Shown: piece by piece, positions 9,033 through 16,921 of the stretch
Layout of the letters: every line of letters starts with the position of its first letter
How positions within the stretch are numbered: position 1 is the first letter of the stretch
NCBI GenBank assembly: GCA_002724395.1
Contig: PBOR01000046.1
Coordinates: forward strand, 1 to 64,000
Direction: 5' to 3'
Origin: Rhodospirillaceae bacterium
Lineage (GTDB): Bacteria > Pseudomonadota > Alphaproteobacteria > UBA8366
DNA length: 64,000 bases
Made by a program: the position numbers and the translations under genes
The notes under the pieces: generated by a model
Seen by the model: the letters and a program-made list of their open reading frames with translations, nothing else
The model's database searches: none
What the model was told of the DNA's origin: nothing

Positions 9033-9830
9033 ATGAGTGAATATGAAGATTTAAAGTACGAAGAAAAAAACGGCGTCGCTAAAATCCTCATTAATCGGCC
9101 CGACAAGATGAATGCTTTTCGCGCCGAGACCTGCGAGGAGCTGCTGCATGCGTTAAATCGTGCAGGCTGGAACAATGATATTGGTGTCGTAGTCCTAGGG
9201 GGTGCGGGCGACCGGGCTTTTTGTACCGGTGGCGATCAATCGGCCCATGGTGAGGGTGATGAGTCTGGTTATGGCGGGCGTGGCACCATCGGCCTTCCTA
9301 TAGAAGACGTACAAAGTATTATCCGCGATATCCCTAAGCCGGTCATCTGCCGTGTACAAGGCTATGCTATCGGTGGGGGCAATGTACTGGCCACACTCTG
9401 TGACTTCACTATTGCTTCCGAGAAGGCAGTCTTCGGTCAGGTAGGTCCTAAGGTCGGCTCCGTCGATCCCGGCTGGGGCACGGCATATCTGTCTCGTATC
9501 GTCGGCGAGAAGAAAGCGCGCGAAATTTGGTATCTGTGCCGCCGTTATTCGGCAGAAGAAGCGGAGCGTATGGGCCTAGTCAATGTGGTGGTGCCCCACG
9601 ATAAGCTCGATGATGAGATCGACAGTTGGTGTGCTGAGATCATGCAGAAAAGTCCGACCGCTTTGGCGATTGCTAAACGGAGCTTTAACGCGGATTCAGA
9701 GAGTATCCGTGCCATTGGGAGCTTTGGCTTTGAGGCATTGAAGCTATATTATGATACGGACGAAGCGAAGGAGGGGGTCAACGCGTTCCTGGAAAAGCGT
9801 CCGCCTGATTTTCGCAAACATCAAAAATAG
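9033..9830 (+). CDS. BadI-like 2-ketocyclohexanecarboxyl-CoA hydrolase (crotonase superfamily)
   Basis: A 265-residue crotonase-fold protein closely resembling BadI, which opens the 2-ketocyclohexanecarboxyl-CoA ring to pimelyl-CoA. Shared signatures are INRPDKMNAFR, GDRAFCTGGDQS, VQGYAIGGGNVLATLCDFTI, the MenB/BadI-specific FGQVGPKVGSVDPGWGTAYL, VGEKKAREIWYLC and SPTALAIAKRSFN. The QxGPKxGSxDxGxG block separates BadI/MenB enzymes from ordinary enoyl-CoA hydratases. MenB itself is less likely because no menaquinone genes are nearby and a BadH-like gene precedes it by 23 bases. Pimelyl-CoA could enter beta-oxidation. Confidence 0.87.
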   Translation: MSEYEDLKYEEKNGVAKILINRPDKMNAFRAETCEELLHALNRAGWNNDIGVVVLGGAGDRAFCTGGDQSAHGEGDESGYGGRGTIGLPIEDVQSIIRDIPKPVICRVQGYAIGGGNVLATLCDFTIASEKAVFGQVGPKVGSVDPGWGTAYLSRIVGEKKAREIWYLCRRYSAEEAERMGLVNVVVPHDKLDDEIDSWCAEIMQKSPTALAIAKRSFNADSESIRAIGSFGFEALKLYYDTDEAKEGVNAFLEKRPPDFRKHQK

Positions 9831-9839
9831 GGGAACCCT

Positions 9840-10631
9840 ATGAGCAAAGCTTTTCCCTTTGTAAAGCTCGATGAGCGCCGTAGCCAAACGAAGCCCCGCA
9901 CAACCGGGCTAACCTTGGTCAAGGACTACCAGACTGGACTTGAGGCACTTGAAGATACGCTTGCCGTTGCCGCGGAATATGTGGATATTTTCAAGTTCGT
10001 GACCGGTACAACCCGCCTTTTGAATCGAGACTTTGTAAAAGCGAAAACGGCACTGCTTAGAAAATATCAGATTCAGCCTTACCTCGGGGGGCAATTTCAG
10101 GAATATGTGTTGCATACCATGGGAGTCGAGGCGTTCCCCCAGCACCTAGAGGAAGCGAAAGAACTCGGTTTTGAAATCGTCGAAGTATCAGACAATGTGG
10201 TTCCATTTCCGGACGGGGTGCGGAAGAACTTAGTCGATCAAATCCGTGACCTTGGCATGATTCCTATCGTCGAAGTGGGAGATAAGAAAGAGAATAGCTC
10301 CGCTGAGGATGTGGTTAATGATGTGCTACAGACGTTGGAGGAAGGCTCGGCCTTTGCTATGATTGAGGCACAAGAGCTGATGATTGGTAGTGAACCTAAT
10401 GAAGAGTTAATTCACCATCTTAAGGCCGAGGTGAATGTGGGCCGTTGTATGTTTGAGATTTCATCACCCTATATCGGTAGCACTCTGCCAGAAATTCATG
10501 TGGGCAAGAAATTTCTACTAAAAACCTTCGGGCCCGACGTCAATCTTGGTAATATTCTCCTCGTGGATGTAATTGAAACCGAGGCTAGTCGTTTGGGTCT
10601 GGCAGCAGCCGGGCCGCTTTCTTTCCAGTAA
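9840..10631 (+). CDS. Phosphosulfolactate synthase-like protein (ComA family)
   Basis: A 263-residue TIM-barrel protein of the ComA family. In methanogens ComA adds sulfite to phosphoenolpyruvate to make phosphosulfolactate, the first step to coenzyme M. Family-like stretches are KPRTTGLTLVKDYQTGLEAL at the N-terminus, the IFKFVTGTTRLL region, LGGQFQEYVL, EAKELGFEIVEVSDN, IVEVGDKKE, FAMIEAQELMIG, and FGPDVNLGNILLVDVIETE near the end. It is 9 bases after the BadI-like gene, so it belongs to the same operon. A coenzyme M role is unlikely in this organism; it may catalyse a related addition or aldol-type reaction on the pathway product, or make a sulfonate (inference). Confidence 0.83.
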   Translation: MSKAFPFVKLDERRSQTKPRTTGLTLVKDYQTGLEALEDTLAVAAEYVDIFKFVTGTTRLLNRDFVKAKTALLRKYQIQPYLGGQFQEYVLHTMGVEAFPQHLEEAKELGFEIVEVSDNVVPFPDGVRKNLVDQIRDLGMIPIVEVGDKKENSSAEDVVNDVLQTLEEGSAFAMIEAQELMIGSEPNEELIHHLKAEVNVGRCMFEISSPYIGSTLPEIHVGKKFLLKTFGPDVNLGNILLVDVIETEASRLGLAAAGPLSFQ

Positions 10632-10635
10632 GCAT

Positions 10636-10660
10636 ACGTGATGGAAAGTTACCATTACGT
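10636..10660 (+). terminator. Hairpin at the end of the CoA-transferase/BadHI-like operon
   Basis: A 9-bp stem ACGTGATGG / CCATTACGT (one G-U pair) with a 7-base loop begins five bases after the ComA-like stop. There is no T-run behind it, so it may be a 3'-end stabiliser or part of a factor-dependent terminator. The next gene is on the opposite strand and convergent. Confidence 0.45.
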
Positions 10661-10803
10661 CTTCATAGCGCGTTATAACCGATGGATGAATGGGCGCTTT
10701 TAGCGTTGGTCGTCGACTTTATTCCCAAGAGTGGCATAGATGGCAAAACTCGGACGCTGTCCGACGGGGAAGAGGGGTTTGTGCGGTGGCGGCAGTTTAG
10801 GGA

Positions 10804-11817
10804 TTAAATCCCATAAACTCGTGCCGCGTTATCGTGAAACAGCGAGCTTTTCTCCGCTTCTGAATAATCCGCTGCCAGACGCTTGAAGCTGTTCCACAGT
10901 ACTCCATAGCTGCAGCTCATTTTGTCGACGGGGAAATTGCTTTCGAAGAGACAACGTTCGACCCCAAATACCTCTAACGCGTGTTGGTGCCAACGTTTGG
11001 TGACTTGGTAGAGTTCTTTGCTGGTGGGAGGCTTTGTACGTTCGTGCCAGCCATAGCCGTTGACTTCCATTTGCAGCCCGCCCAGTTTGGCATGTACATT
11101 TTCGCAAGTGGCGAGATCGGTCATGTCTTTTTGCCATTGGGCGAAGACGTCATCCTGCTTGCCTTTGTATGGGCCAATGCCGATGGGGCCGCCATGGTGG
11201 TTGAGTACTATGATGATATCCGGGAAGGCCTGGGCCAGTGAGGTCACTTGGGGAATGTGGGTGTGGTAGCACCAGGCTTCGAAGACTAGGCCGCGTGGTG
11301 CCAGTTCTGCAAAGCCTTCGCGAAATTCTGGCTCGTTAAATTGGAACTCCGACGGCTTGTTGAGGCCGTGCCGAATATCTGGGTTGGCGCTCCAGGTGCT
11401 CTGGAAACGGATGCCTTTGAAGCGACCGCCGCTGACAGATTTTTGGGCGTCCAGCACCTCGCCGATCTCCTGGCCTAAGCGTAAATTTGCATAGCCAATA
11501 ATTCCGGCGCAAAGGCGACTGGGGCCGTATAGGCCGGACTCTGCCATGGCCGCTTGGCCCGCTGCGAACTCCACCTCTCCTAGGGGGCGCCTGGCATCTG
11601 GGCCATCCTTTCGATACATGGCGTTACATTCGATATAGACACTGGCAATTATATTATGGCCGCTGGCGTCTATGTCTGCGGCAAATTTGGGGACGAAGTA
11701 ATCTGGCTCTGTGTTTGGTCGTTGGATGAATAGGTGATGATGCGGGTCGATAATGGGCCGTTCGGGCTCGAGTGGGGTTTCAGTTACCTGCTGGAGCCAG
11801 TCGTTATTGTCGGTCAT
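10804..11817 (-). CDS. Amidohydrolase family 2 metal-dependent hydrolase
   Basis: A 337-residue TIM-barrel hydrolase of the amidohydrolase-2 family (relatives: L-fuconolactonase, pyrone-dicarboxylate lactonase, sulfomuconolactonase). Metal ligands visible are the N-terminal DPHHHLF (HxH), the mid-protein VLNHHGG, and the late Asp in FESNFPVDKMSCSYG. The ATG at 11817 is preferred over GTG at 11853: the family motif starts soon after it and AAGAGAA lies upstream. It sits 60 bases downstream of the UGSC selenoprotein gene on the same strand, so the two are probably co-transcribed. The substrate is likely a lactone or cyclic carboxylate; this is not determined. Confidence 0.87.
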   Translation of the reverse strand: MTDNNDWLQQVTETPLEPERPIIDPHHHLFIQRPNTEPDYFVPKFAADIDASGHNIIASVYIECNAMYRKDGPDARRPLGEVEFAAGQAAMAESGLYGPSRLCAGIIGYANLRLGQEIGEVLDAQKSVSGGRFKGIRFQSTWSANPDIRHGLNKPSEFQFNEPEFREGFAELAPRGLVFEAWCYHTHIPQVTSLAQAFPDIIIVLNHHGGPIGIGPYKGKQDDVFAQWQKDMTDLATCENVHAKLGGLQMEVNGYGWHERTKPPTSKELYQVTKRWHQHALEVFGVERCLFESNFPVDKMSCSYGVLWNSFKRLAADYSEAEKSSLFHDNAARVYGI

Positions 11818-11877
11818 TATTTTATCATTCTCTTGTGTTATCAGCTGTGGCACTAGTCGATGAAAGTACTCTTGCCG

Positions 11878-13515
11878 CTAGTCAATAGCTACAGTGACCA
11901 TCTGCGTATTCCCAAAAGTGGGGATGCACGCTGAATGGCGTCCAGAACCACCAGTAACAGCGATTACTATTTGGTTCGGATTTGAAAACAGCTTGATACC
12001 ATCTATGCCGTCTGGGCCAAGCAGACGATCGGCTTGGCGTTCGCGGAATAGGTACATCCAACCTTCGGAAGCAAAATGGCGTGGAATGACGCATTTTTCA
12101 GCGAGAAATTCTTTCACGTTCTGCTTGGAAAAACCGCTGTTGGCTATTACGCCTGCATGCTCCGGTCCCAACGCCACGATATACTCGTAATTGTATTTAG
12201 AATTGTTACAGGATGCGGTGGACATGACACCCGCGATGCTAGTAAGCAGCGCCTCGCCAGTTTCGCCGTAATGGTCGTTCACATTGTGGGGGGCTTCGGA
12301 GCCGATTAGCGTCACGGTACTTTGGTTGGCACTAAAGCCAAGTTCTACATGTAGCGGTTCCCAGGGGTTAGCGTCTTCATTTTCACCAAAGCAGAACGAA
12401 AATTTAGCTGGCGTGCCCATGGTGGAGCGGTCTAGGACACCGGGGATACCGCCGCCAACATTAATGAGGATCAGTCGAAGCGCCCGCCCCAGCGTTGCAT
12501 TGGCTTTGGTGCCTTGGCCCATAGCGTTGGTGCCGGAGTTGATACCCATATCGACCCTAATCGGACCGTTGATCATCATCGCAACCGTACAAGGGTGGGT
12601 AGTAGATTGCAGTGCTTTCAAATTTAGCTTCGGGTCGATCAACCCTTTTACAGCAGCGATTAGGACAGGCATGGCTGAATTATCGCAGCCCGCCATTATG
12701 GCGTTCGCTGCTATATTACCCATAGTCGCCCTGCCGAGGCCGGGTTCAATTAATCCTATCTCTTGATCTGGGTCGCGTCCGCCCAACATCTTTGTCCAGC
12801 TATCAGGCTTCGGTGGTACGATGGGTAGGCCATCGGTCCAATTACGGTAATAGAAATCTCGGTTGATATCAGCGAAATCATCGGGTGCTTCAAAGATGGC
12901 CGGAGCGCCTGGTGCGTTGAAATCGTCTTCAAACAGTGATCCGTATTGGAAATTGGACTTACGCCTGACCTTGCGAGCTTTAGCTTCTGTGGCCAGTTCT
13001 GTCGCATCTGCTGTCAAAATATGTTTGATCTCATCGGTAGCCTCGGCAGCAATCTTTTTAACTAGCGCAGGGTTCAGTTCGGCAACCGGGTGAGGTACTA
13101 GCGCAATTGGCAAACCTGGCATGCCGAGACATTCAGCCTCTCCCTTACCCAGTCCAAAAAACTCATCGGTACAGACCGTTGCGCATGGAATACCAGACTT
13201 TTCCAACTTAACAGTGTCATGGATACACCACGCCGTGCAGGAGCCTCAATCCCCAAAGGCAGCTACTACCGCATGGACACGGTCCAGCCATTGCTGGTCA
13301 AAATCGGCGGGGACGCTAGCGGTTTTTTCGAAGCGAGCAAACTCCAGATGTGGGTGTTGCTCTTTCAGAATATTGGCGACGTCGTCGAGAAAAAGCGTAG
13401 CGTTGTTCTTTAAATTAGAGAACAACCCTATAACTTGAATGTCGTTAAAGGGTTTCCGAATGGCAATTTGCGCATCGTCTCGTTGAAAAATACCGCAAGG
13501 GTTTACGAGTTTCAT
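11878..13515 (-). CDS. UGSC-family selenoprotein with in-frame UGA (Sec90)
   Basis: The reading frame is interrupted once, by TGA at 13248-13246, which reads through as selenocysteine in the motif Asp-Sec-Gly-Ser-Cys. This is the defining U-G-S-C motif of the UGSC (seleno)protein family known from marine bacterial sequences. Both sides of the TGA are in the same frame, 14 codons contain no other stop, and the downstream sequence (KLEKSGIPCATVCTDEF) is typical of the family. The product is 545 residues: an N-terminal UGSC redox-type domain (about 1-170) and a long C-terminal region beginning near NWTDGLPIVPPKPDSW, with conserved Cys and Gly-rich stretches, of unknown function. ATG at 13515 is the likely start (MKLVNPCG); a TTG at 13566 is possible. 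Sec insertion requires selA, selB, selC and selD elsewhere in the genome. Confidence 0.87.
13211..13231 (-). promoter_or_regulatory. Candidate bacterial SECIS hairpin for the UGSC gene
   Basis: On the minus strand, 14 bases after the UGA, GUGGUGU can pair with ACACUGU (four Watson-Crick pairs and three G-U pairs) around the loop AUCCAUG. Bacterial SECIS hairpins lie in the coding sequence immediately 3' of the UGA with the apical loop about 16-37 bases away, which fits. The stem is weak and the assignment is only by position. Confidence 0.4.
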
Positions 13516-13576
13516 GAACAACACGTTATCGCTGAGGCGAAGTTCATGCAAGATAGCGCGTCCCAAAGACGTGCGG

Positions 13577-13582
13577 TATAAT
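13577..13582 (+). promoter_or_regulatory. -10 box (TATAAT) before the crotonase gene
   Basis: A perfect TATAAT lies 34 bases before the crotonase start in the 100-base divergent spacer between the selenoprotein gene and the crotonase gene. No convincing -35 box is visible at the proper spacing, so an activator may be needed. Confidence 0.45.
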
Positions 13583-13615
13583 GTACAAAATCATTTTAGT
13601 TCGGGAGATGGAGCC

Positions 13616-14395
13616 ATGAGCGATTATCAAACAATTTTGACTGAGATTGAGGACGGCGTGGGCATCATAACGCTCAACCGGCCTGAGAAGCTGAACGCTA
13701 TGAACCACAATTTAAATGTTGAATTGCAAGAGGCGGCGAAGAATTTTGATCAAGATCCAGATATAGGTTGCATTGTCATTACCGGGTCAGGCAAGCGTGC
13801 TTTTACCGCTGGTGGCGATATACATGAGCAGGTGTCTAATGAATCTCGTAACGATGATGAAGTTGCTGCGGAGAAGCTAAAAACACGCCGTGGCGGCTAT
13901 GAACTGGCAGCTGCGGACACACCTACCATCGGTATGATGAATGGTCTTGCCTATGGTGGCGGGGCGGTATTGGCATCCTCGCTGGATATCCGTATCGGTT
14001 GTGAGCACTCCAAGTTCCGTTTCTTGGCAGCAGCTTACAAGCGTATAAATGCCACTTGGACGCTTCCTAACCAGGTTGGCTGGCCGAAAGCTAAGGAATT
14101 GCTATTCACAGCGCGGATCATCGAAGCGGAAGAGTCATTTCAGATTGGCCTCTTGAACCACCTTGTGCCGAGCTCGCAGCTTCGCGATAAAACGATGGAG
14201 GTTGCTAAGCAAATTTCCGGCAACCATAACGAAGCAGTAGCTGGCTGCAAGCGCTTGATGCTAAAAAATATGACGGCAGATCTTGAGCAGCAATGGCAGA
14301 ACGAACAGGACTATGCCAAGAACGTTATGACCAATGCCAAGGCCACCGAAGCATTTCCGGAATTTCTAGAACGTAAAGGCGTTGCCGCCGAATAG
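13616..14395 (+). CDS. Crotonase-superfamily protein lacking the hydratase glutamates
   Basis: A 259-residue enoyl-CoA hydratase/isomerase-fold protein. The start MSDYQTILTEIEDGVGIITL and the CoA-binding NRPEKLNAMN and AFTAGGDIHE are standard. However, the position of the first catalytic Glu of classical hydratases (GGGCE) reads GGGAV (Val118), and the second (PEI..G.PG) is replaced by FLAAAYKRINATWTLP, so ordinary hydration is unlikely. It may be a hydrolase, decarboxylase or isomerase. The ATG at 13616 is chosen because GGGAG lies just upstream and the fold starts there. A DapB homologue follows after 20 bases. Confidence 0.87.
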   Translation: MSDYQTILTEIEDGVGIITLNRPEKLNAMNHNLNVELQEAAKNFDQDPDIGCIVITGSGKRAFTAGGDIHEQVSNESRNDDEVAAEKLKTRRGGYELAAADTPTIGMMNGLAYGGGAVLASSLDIRIGCEHSKFRFLAAAYKRINATWTLPNQVGWPKAKELLFTARIIEAEESFQIGLLNHLVPSSQLRDKTMEVAKQISGNHNEAVAGCKRLMLKNMTADLEQQWQNEQDYAKNVMTNAKATEAFPEFLERKGVAAE

Positions 14396-14415
14396 GTTTT
14401 GAGGGGAGCAATCGA

Positions 14416-15138
14416 GTGATTGGCATCAAAGTAGCGCTATCCGGTGCGGTAGGGCGTATGGGTCGCCGCGTTGGAGATGCACTCGATGCTATGGGAGGCG
14501 TTTCATTTATCGGCGGCCTGGTCCGGTCCTCTCAAATTTCAAGTGTGGGTTGTAAGGCACCACTTAGCGATGATTTGGCCGCTACGCTTGACGCTTGTGA
14601 TGTGCTTCTCGACTTTTCCACTTTTGATCGGACATTAGCCTTAGCCTCGTATTGTGCTAGTGCCGGGCGGCCCTTTTTTGTGGGGACGACAGCAGGAACG
14701 GCTGAACATGTTAGGGCATTACAAGAATTTTCTGTTGATATTCCCATTCTTTATGCGCCGAACGTCACTAGGGGGGCTGGCACGTTATTCGGAATAATTG
14801 AAAAATTATCCGTTCAGCTTGGTCCGTCATATGATGCGAAGGTCATTGGCGTTCATCATAAAAGGAAGAAGGAATTACCGAGTGGCACATCTTTTGAAAT
14901 CGCACGCCGCATTCAGGCTGCTCGTGGCGATCAGGCTTTGCCTGAAATAGTTAGCCTTTTGGCAGGCGGTGCTTATAGCAACCACGAGATTATATTCGCC
15001 GGTCATAATGATGAAATTCGTATAAGTCATAATGTGACGCGACCTGATATTGATCCAGATATACTGGGAGCAGGCTTTCAATGGTTGATGACAAAACGGA
15101 ACGGTTTTTACGGACTGCCAGAAGTTTTGGCAGGCTAG
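14416..15138 (+). CDS. Dihydrodipicolinate reductase (DapB) homologue
   Basis: A 240-residue DapB-family reductase starting with GTG behind GAGGGGAG. The dinucleotide site SGAVGRMGRRVG, the FVGTTAG loop, the APNVTRGAG segment, and the active-site block VHHKRKKELPSGTS (catalytic His-His and Lys, substrate-binding SGT) are all present, so it should be catalytically competent. DapB reduces hydroxy-tetrahydrodipicolinate in lysine and cell-wall synthesis. Its place behind a crotonase in a catabolic region, rather than with dnaJ, dapA or carAB, makes a second copy or a changed substrate possible. Its last four bases overlap the end of the convergent TPP enzyme gene. Confidence 0.82.
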   Translation: MIGIKVALSGAVGRMGRRVGDALDAMGGVSFIGGLVRSSQISSVGCKAPLSDDLAATLDACDVLLDFSTFDRTLALASYCASAGRPFFVGTTAGTAEHVRALQEFSVDIPILYAPNVTRGAGTLFGIIEKLSVQLGPSYDAKVIGVHHKRKKELPSGTSFEIARRIQAARGDQALPEIVSLLAGGAYSNHEIIFAGHNDEIRISHNVTRPDIDPDILGAGFQWLMTKRNGFYGLPEVLAG

Positions 15139-16853
15139 GCGATCCACTCGCTGACCGGCGCATTAGCCTCATTTAGGGGCTGGCAAATTACATCCACTAA
15201 GGTTGGTCCGTCATAGGCGAAGGCTTTCTTCAACACTTTGCCAAGTTCCGCTGGGTCTTCAACGCTCCAGCTTTTAACGCCAAAGGCAGTCGCGACGGCG
15301 GCATGGTCGGTGCGGTTGAAGTCGACTGAATAATAACGTTCGCCGAAACTTGATCGTTGGCCCGCTTTAATCCACCCATAGACGGCGTTGGATACTACAA
15401 TGAAGGTAATCGGCATTCTTTTGCGGGTCACGGTTTCCAGCTCCCCGCAGGTAAAGCCGAAACTACCATCACCCATGATTGAAATAATCTTCTGGTCCGG
15501 TCGTCCGATCCACGCGCCCATAGCTGCTGACATAGAATATCCTAGTGCACCGTGTGCTCGGTTAGAGAGAATACGGCGGCCGGGTGTGTCTTGTTCCAGA
15601 TAAGCCGAGACATAGGGACAAGGCGTACCCGGGTCTGCGATGACTATACTGTCCGGGGGCATTTTTTTTTGAATTTCTGCTATGAGGCGCTCTGGCTTGA
15701 TGGGGCTATCATCACTTGTTGCAAGTGGATCGAAGATCATACGTTTTTTTGCTTTTAGGGCAGCAACGATTTCGGCGCCACCAATTTCAGATGTAAAGTC
15801 ACCGTGAGTGTCTAGCACTGCGTTCATAGCCTCTAAAGTGAGCCGGGCATCGCCTACGAGCCCCAGTTCTGTATCGTATGACGCGCCTAACACATTCGGG
15901 TCTGAGTCAATGTGGAGTATGCGGGTTCCTTTTCTGGGGTATTGCCAGCGCTCGGTTGTTACCGAGCCGGCTCGGCAGCCAATAAATACTGCAAGATCGG
16001 CTGATTCGACTGCTTCGCGTGTGGCGGTTACGCCGCCGTTAGACCCAATGACACCTAAGCAGTTCGGATGGATATCGGGAAGGCTACCCTGGCCAGAGAT
16101 GGTCGTGGCTACTACAATATCGAGGCGTGTTGCTAATTGATCTAATGCTTCTTCCCCACCGGCAATTACTACGCCACCACCACAAATAATAATGGGGTTC
16201 TTCGCGGACAGTAGGGCCGAGACTGCGGTTTCTACCGAATGCCAATCAGGGCCCGTGGGATAGGCGGGATAATGTTTATGGGCAGCGTCGGCCCATATGC
16301 CGTTTGCATCCGTTAGTCCGCGTTGGACGTCTATGGGGAAGCCTAAATGCGCTGCGCCCGGACGCCCCGTAGTCATAGAACGGAATGCTCGGCGCACCAT
16401 ATCGGGTACCATCTCGGAGCGTGGAATGATGGTGTTCCATTTGGTGAGTGGCTGAAAGAGTGCTGCCTGGTCTAATTCGGTGAGCGGATAGTGTCCGATA
16501 GAAGTTGTGGCAACATCGGATGTAATAGCAAGCACGGCAGACGAGGATTCGTTTGCTTCTACCACGCCCGGCAAAATGTATGTGGCGCCGCCACCGGATG
16601 GCCCCTCGCATACGCCAACCTTGTTAGTCACGCGGGAATATCCGTCGGCCATATAGGATGCAGACCGTTCATCACGTGTAAGGATATGATCTATTTTGTG
16701 CTCGAGGCGATAGAGCGCATCGTAGAAGGGGAGTGTGGTATCGCCACAAAGTCCGAAAATATGCTTGACGCCGTGAGCCTCTAACATTCGGACCATAGCT
16801 TCCGCCCCAGTCATTTGGTTAGTGTGGTTATTCTTTGCCATCTCATCACTCAA
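15135..16853 (-). CDS. Thiamine diphosphate-dependent enzyme (acetolactate synthase-like)
   Basis: A 572-residue three-domain TPP enzyme. The N-terminal pyrimidine-binding domain has the cofactor-activating Glu in LTRDERSASYMADGYSR; the central domain has the Rossmann-like IIICGGGVVIAGGEEAL; the C-terminal domain has the GDGSFGFTCGELET...VVSNAVYG motif that binds Mg-diphosphate. Related families include acetolactate synthase large subunit, benzoylformate decarboxylase, sulfopyruvate decarboxylase and oxalyl-CoA decarboxylase; no small ALS subunit is nearby, so a catabolic 2-oxoacid decarboxylase or ligase is more likely. A Met four codons in (16841) is an alternative start. A strong hairpin lies between it and the upstream cupin gene. 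Confidence 0.88.
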   Translation of the reverse strand: MSDEMAKNNHTNQMTGAEAMVRMLEAHGVKHIFGLCGDTTLPFYDALYRLEHKIDHILTRDERSASYMADGYSRVTNKVGVCEGPSGGGATYILPGVVEANESSSAVLAITSDVATTSIGHYPLTELDQAALFQPLTKWNTIIPRSEMVPDMVRRAFRSMTTGRPGAAHLGFPIDVQRGLTDANGIWADAAHKHYPAYPTGPDWHSVETAVSALLSAKNPIIICGGGVVIAGGEEALDQLATRLDIVVATTISGQGSLPDIHPNCLGVIGSNGGVTATREAVESADLAVFIGCRAGSVTTERWQYPRKGTRILHIDSDPNVLGASYDTELGLVGDARLTLEAMNAVLDTHGDFTSEIGGAEIVAALKAKKRMIFDPLATSDDSPIKPERLIAEIQKKMPPDSIVIADPGTPCPYVSAYLEQDTPGRRILSNRAHGALGYSMSAAMGAWIGRPDQKIISIMGDGSFGFTCGELETVTRKRMPITFIVVSNAVYGWIKAGQRSSFGERYYSVDFNRTDHAAVATAFGVKSWSVEDPAELGKVLKKAFAYDGPTLVDVICQPLNEANAPVSEWIA

Positions 16854-16859
16854 AGAAAA

Positions 16860-16898
16860 GGCCCGGTAGCACGATCTTGAAAGATTTTGCTCCGGGCC
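16860..16898 (-). terminator. Long nested hairpin between cupin and TPP-enzyme genes
   Basis: GGCCCGG (16860-16866) pairs with CCGGGCC (16892-16898). Inside, AGCA/TGCT extends the stem past one bulged base, and ATCTT/AAGAT caps it. The structure fills the 68-base gap between the two minus-strand genes, just before the TPP gene start. It lacks a T-run, so it may be an attenuator or processing site that sets the expression ratio of the two genes. Confidence 0.5.
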
Positions 16899-16921
16899 AC
16901 TGGTTTAATTTGAAGCCGGCC

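Noticed and set aside
9033-9830. Naphthoate synthase MenB.
   Set aside because: The QxGPKxGSxDxGxG motif is shared with MenB, but a BadH-like gene precedes it and no menaquinone genes are present; BadI-like is the better call.
11878-13566. Two separate genes or a pseudogene split by a nonsense codon.
   Set aside because: Both halves share one frame, the stop is TGA, and it falls exactly in a U-G-S-C motif; this fits selenocysteine better than decay.
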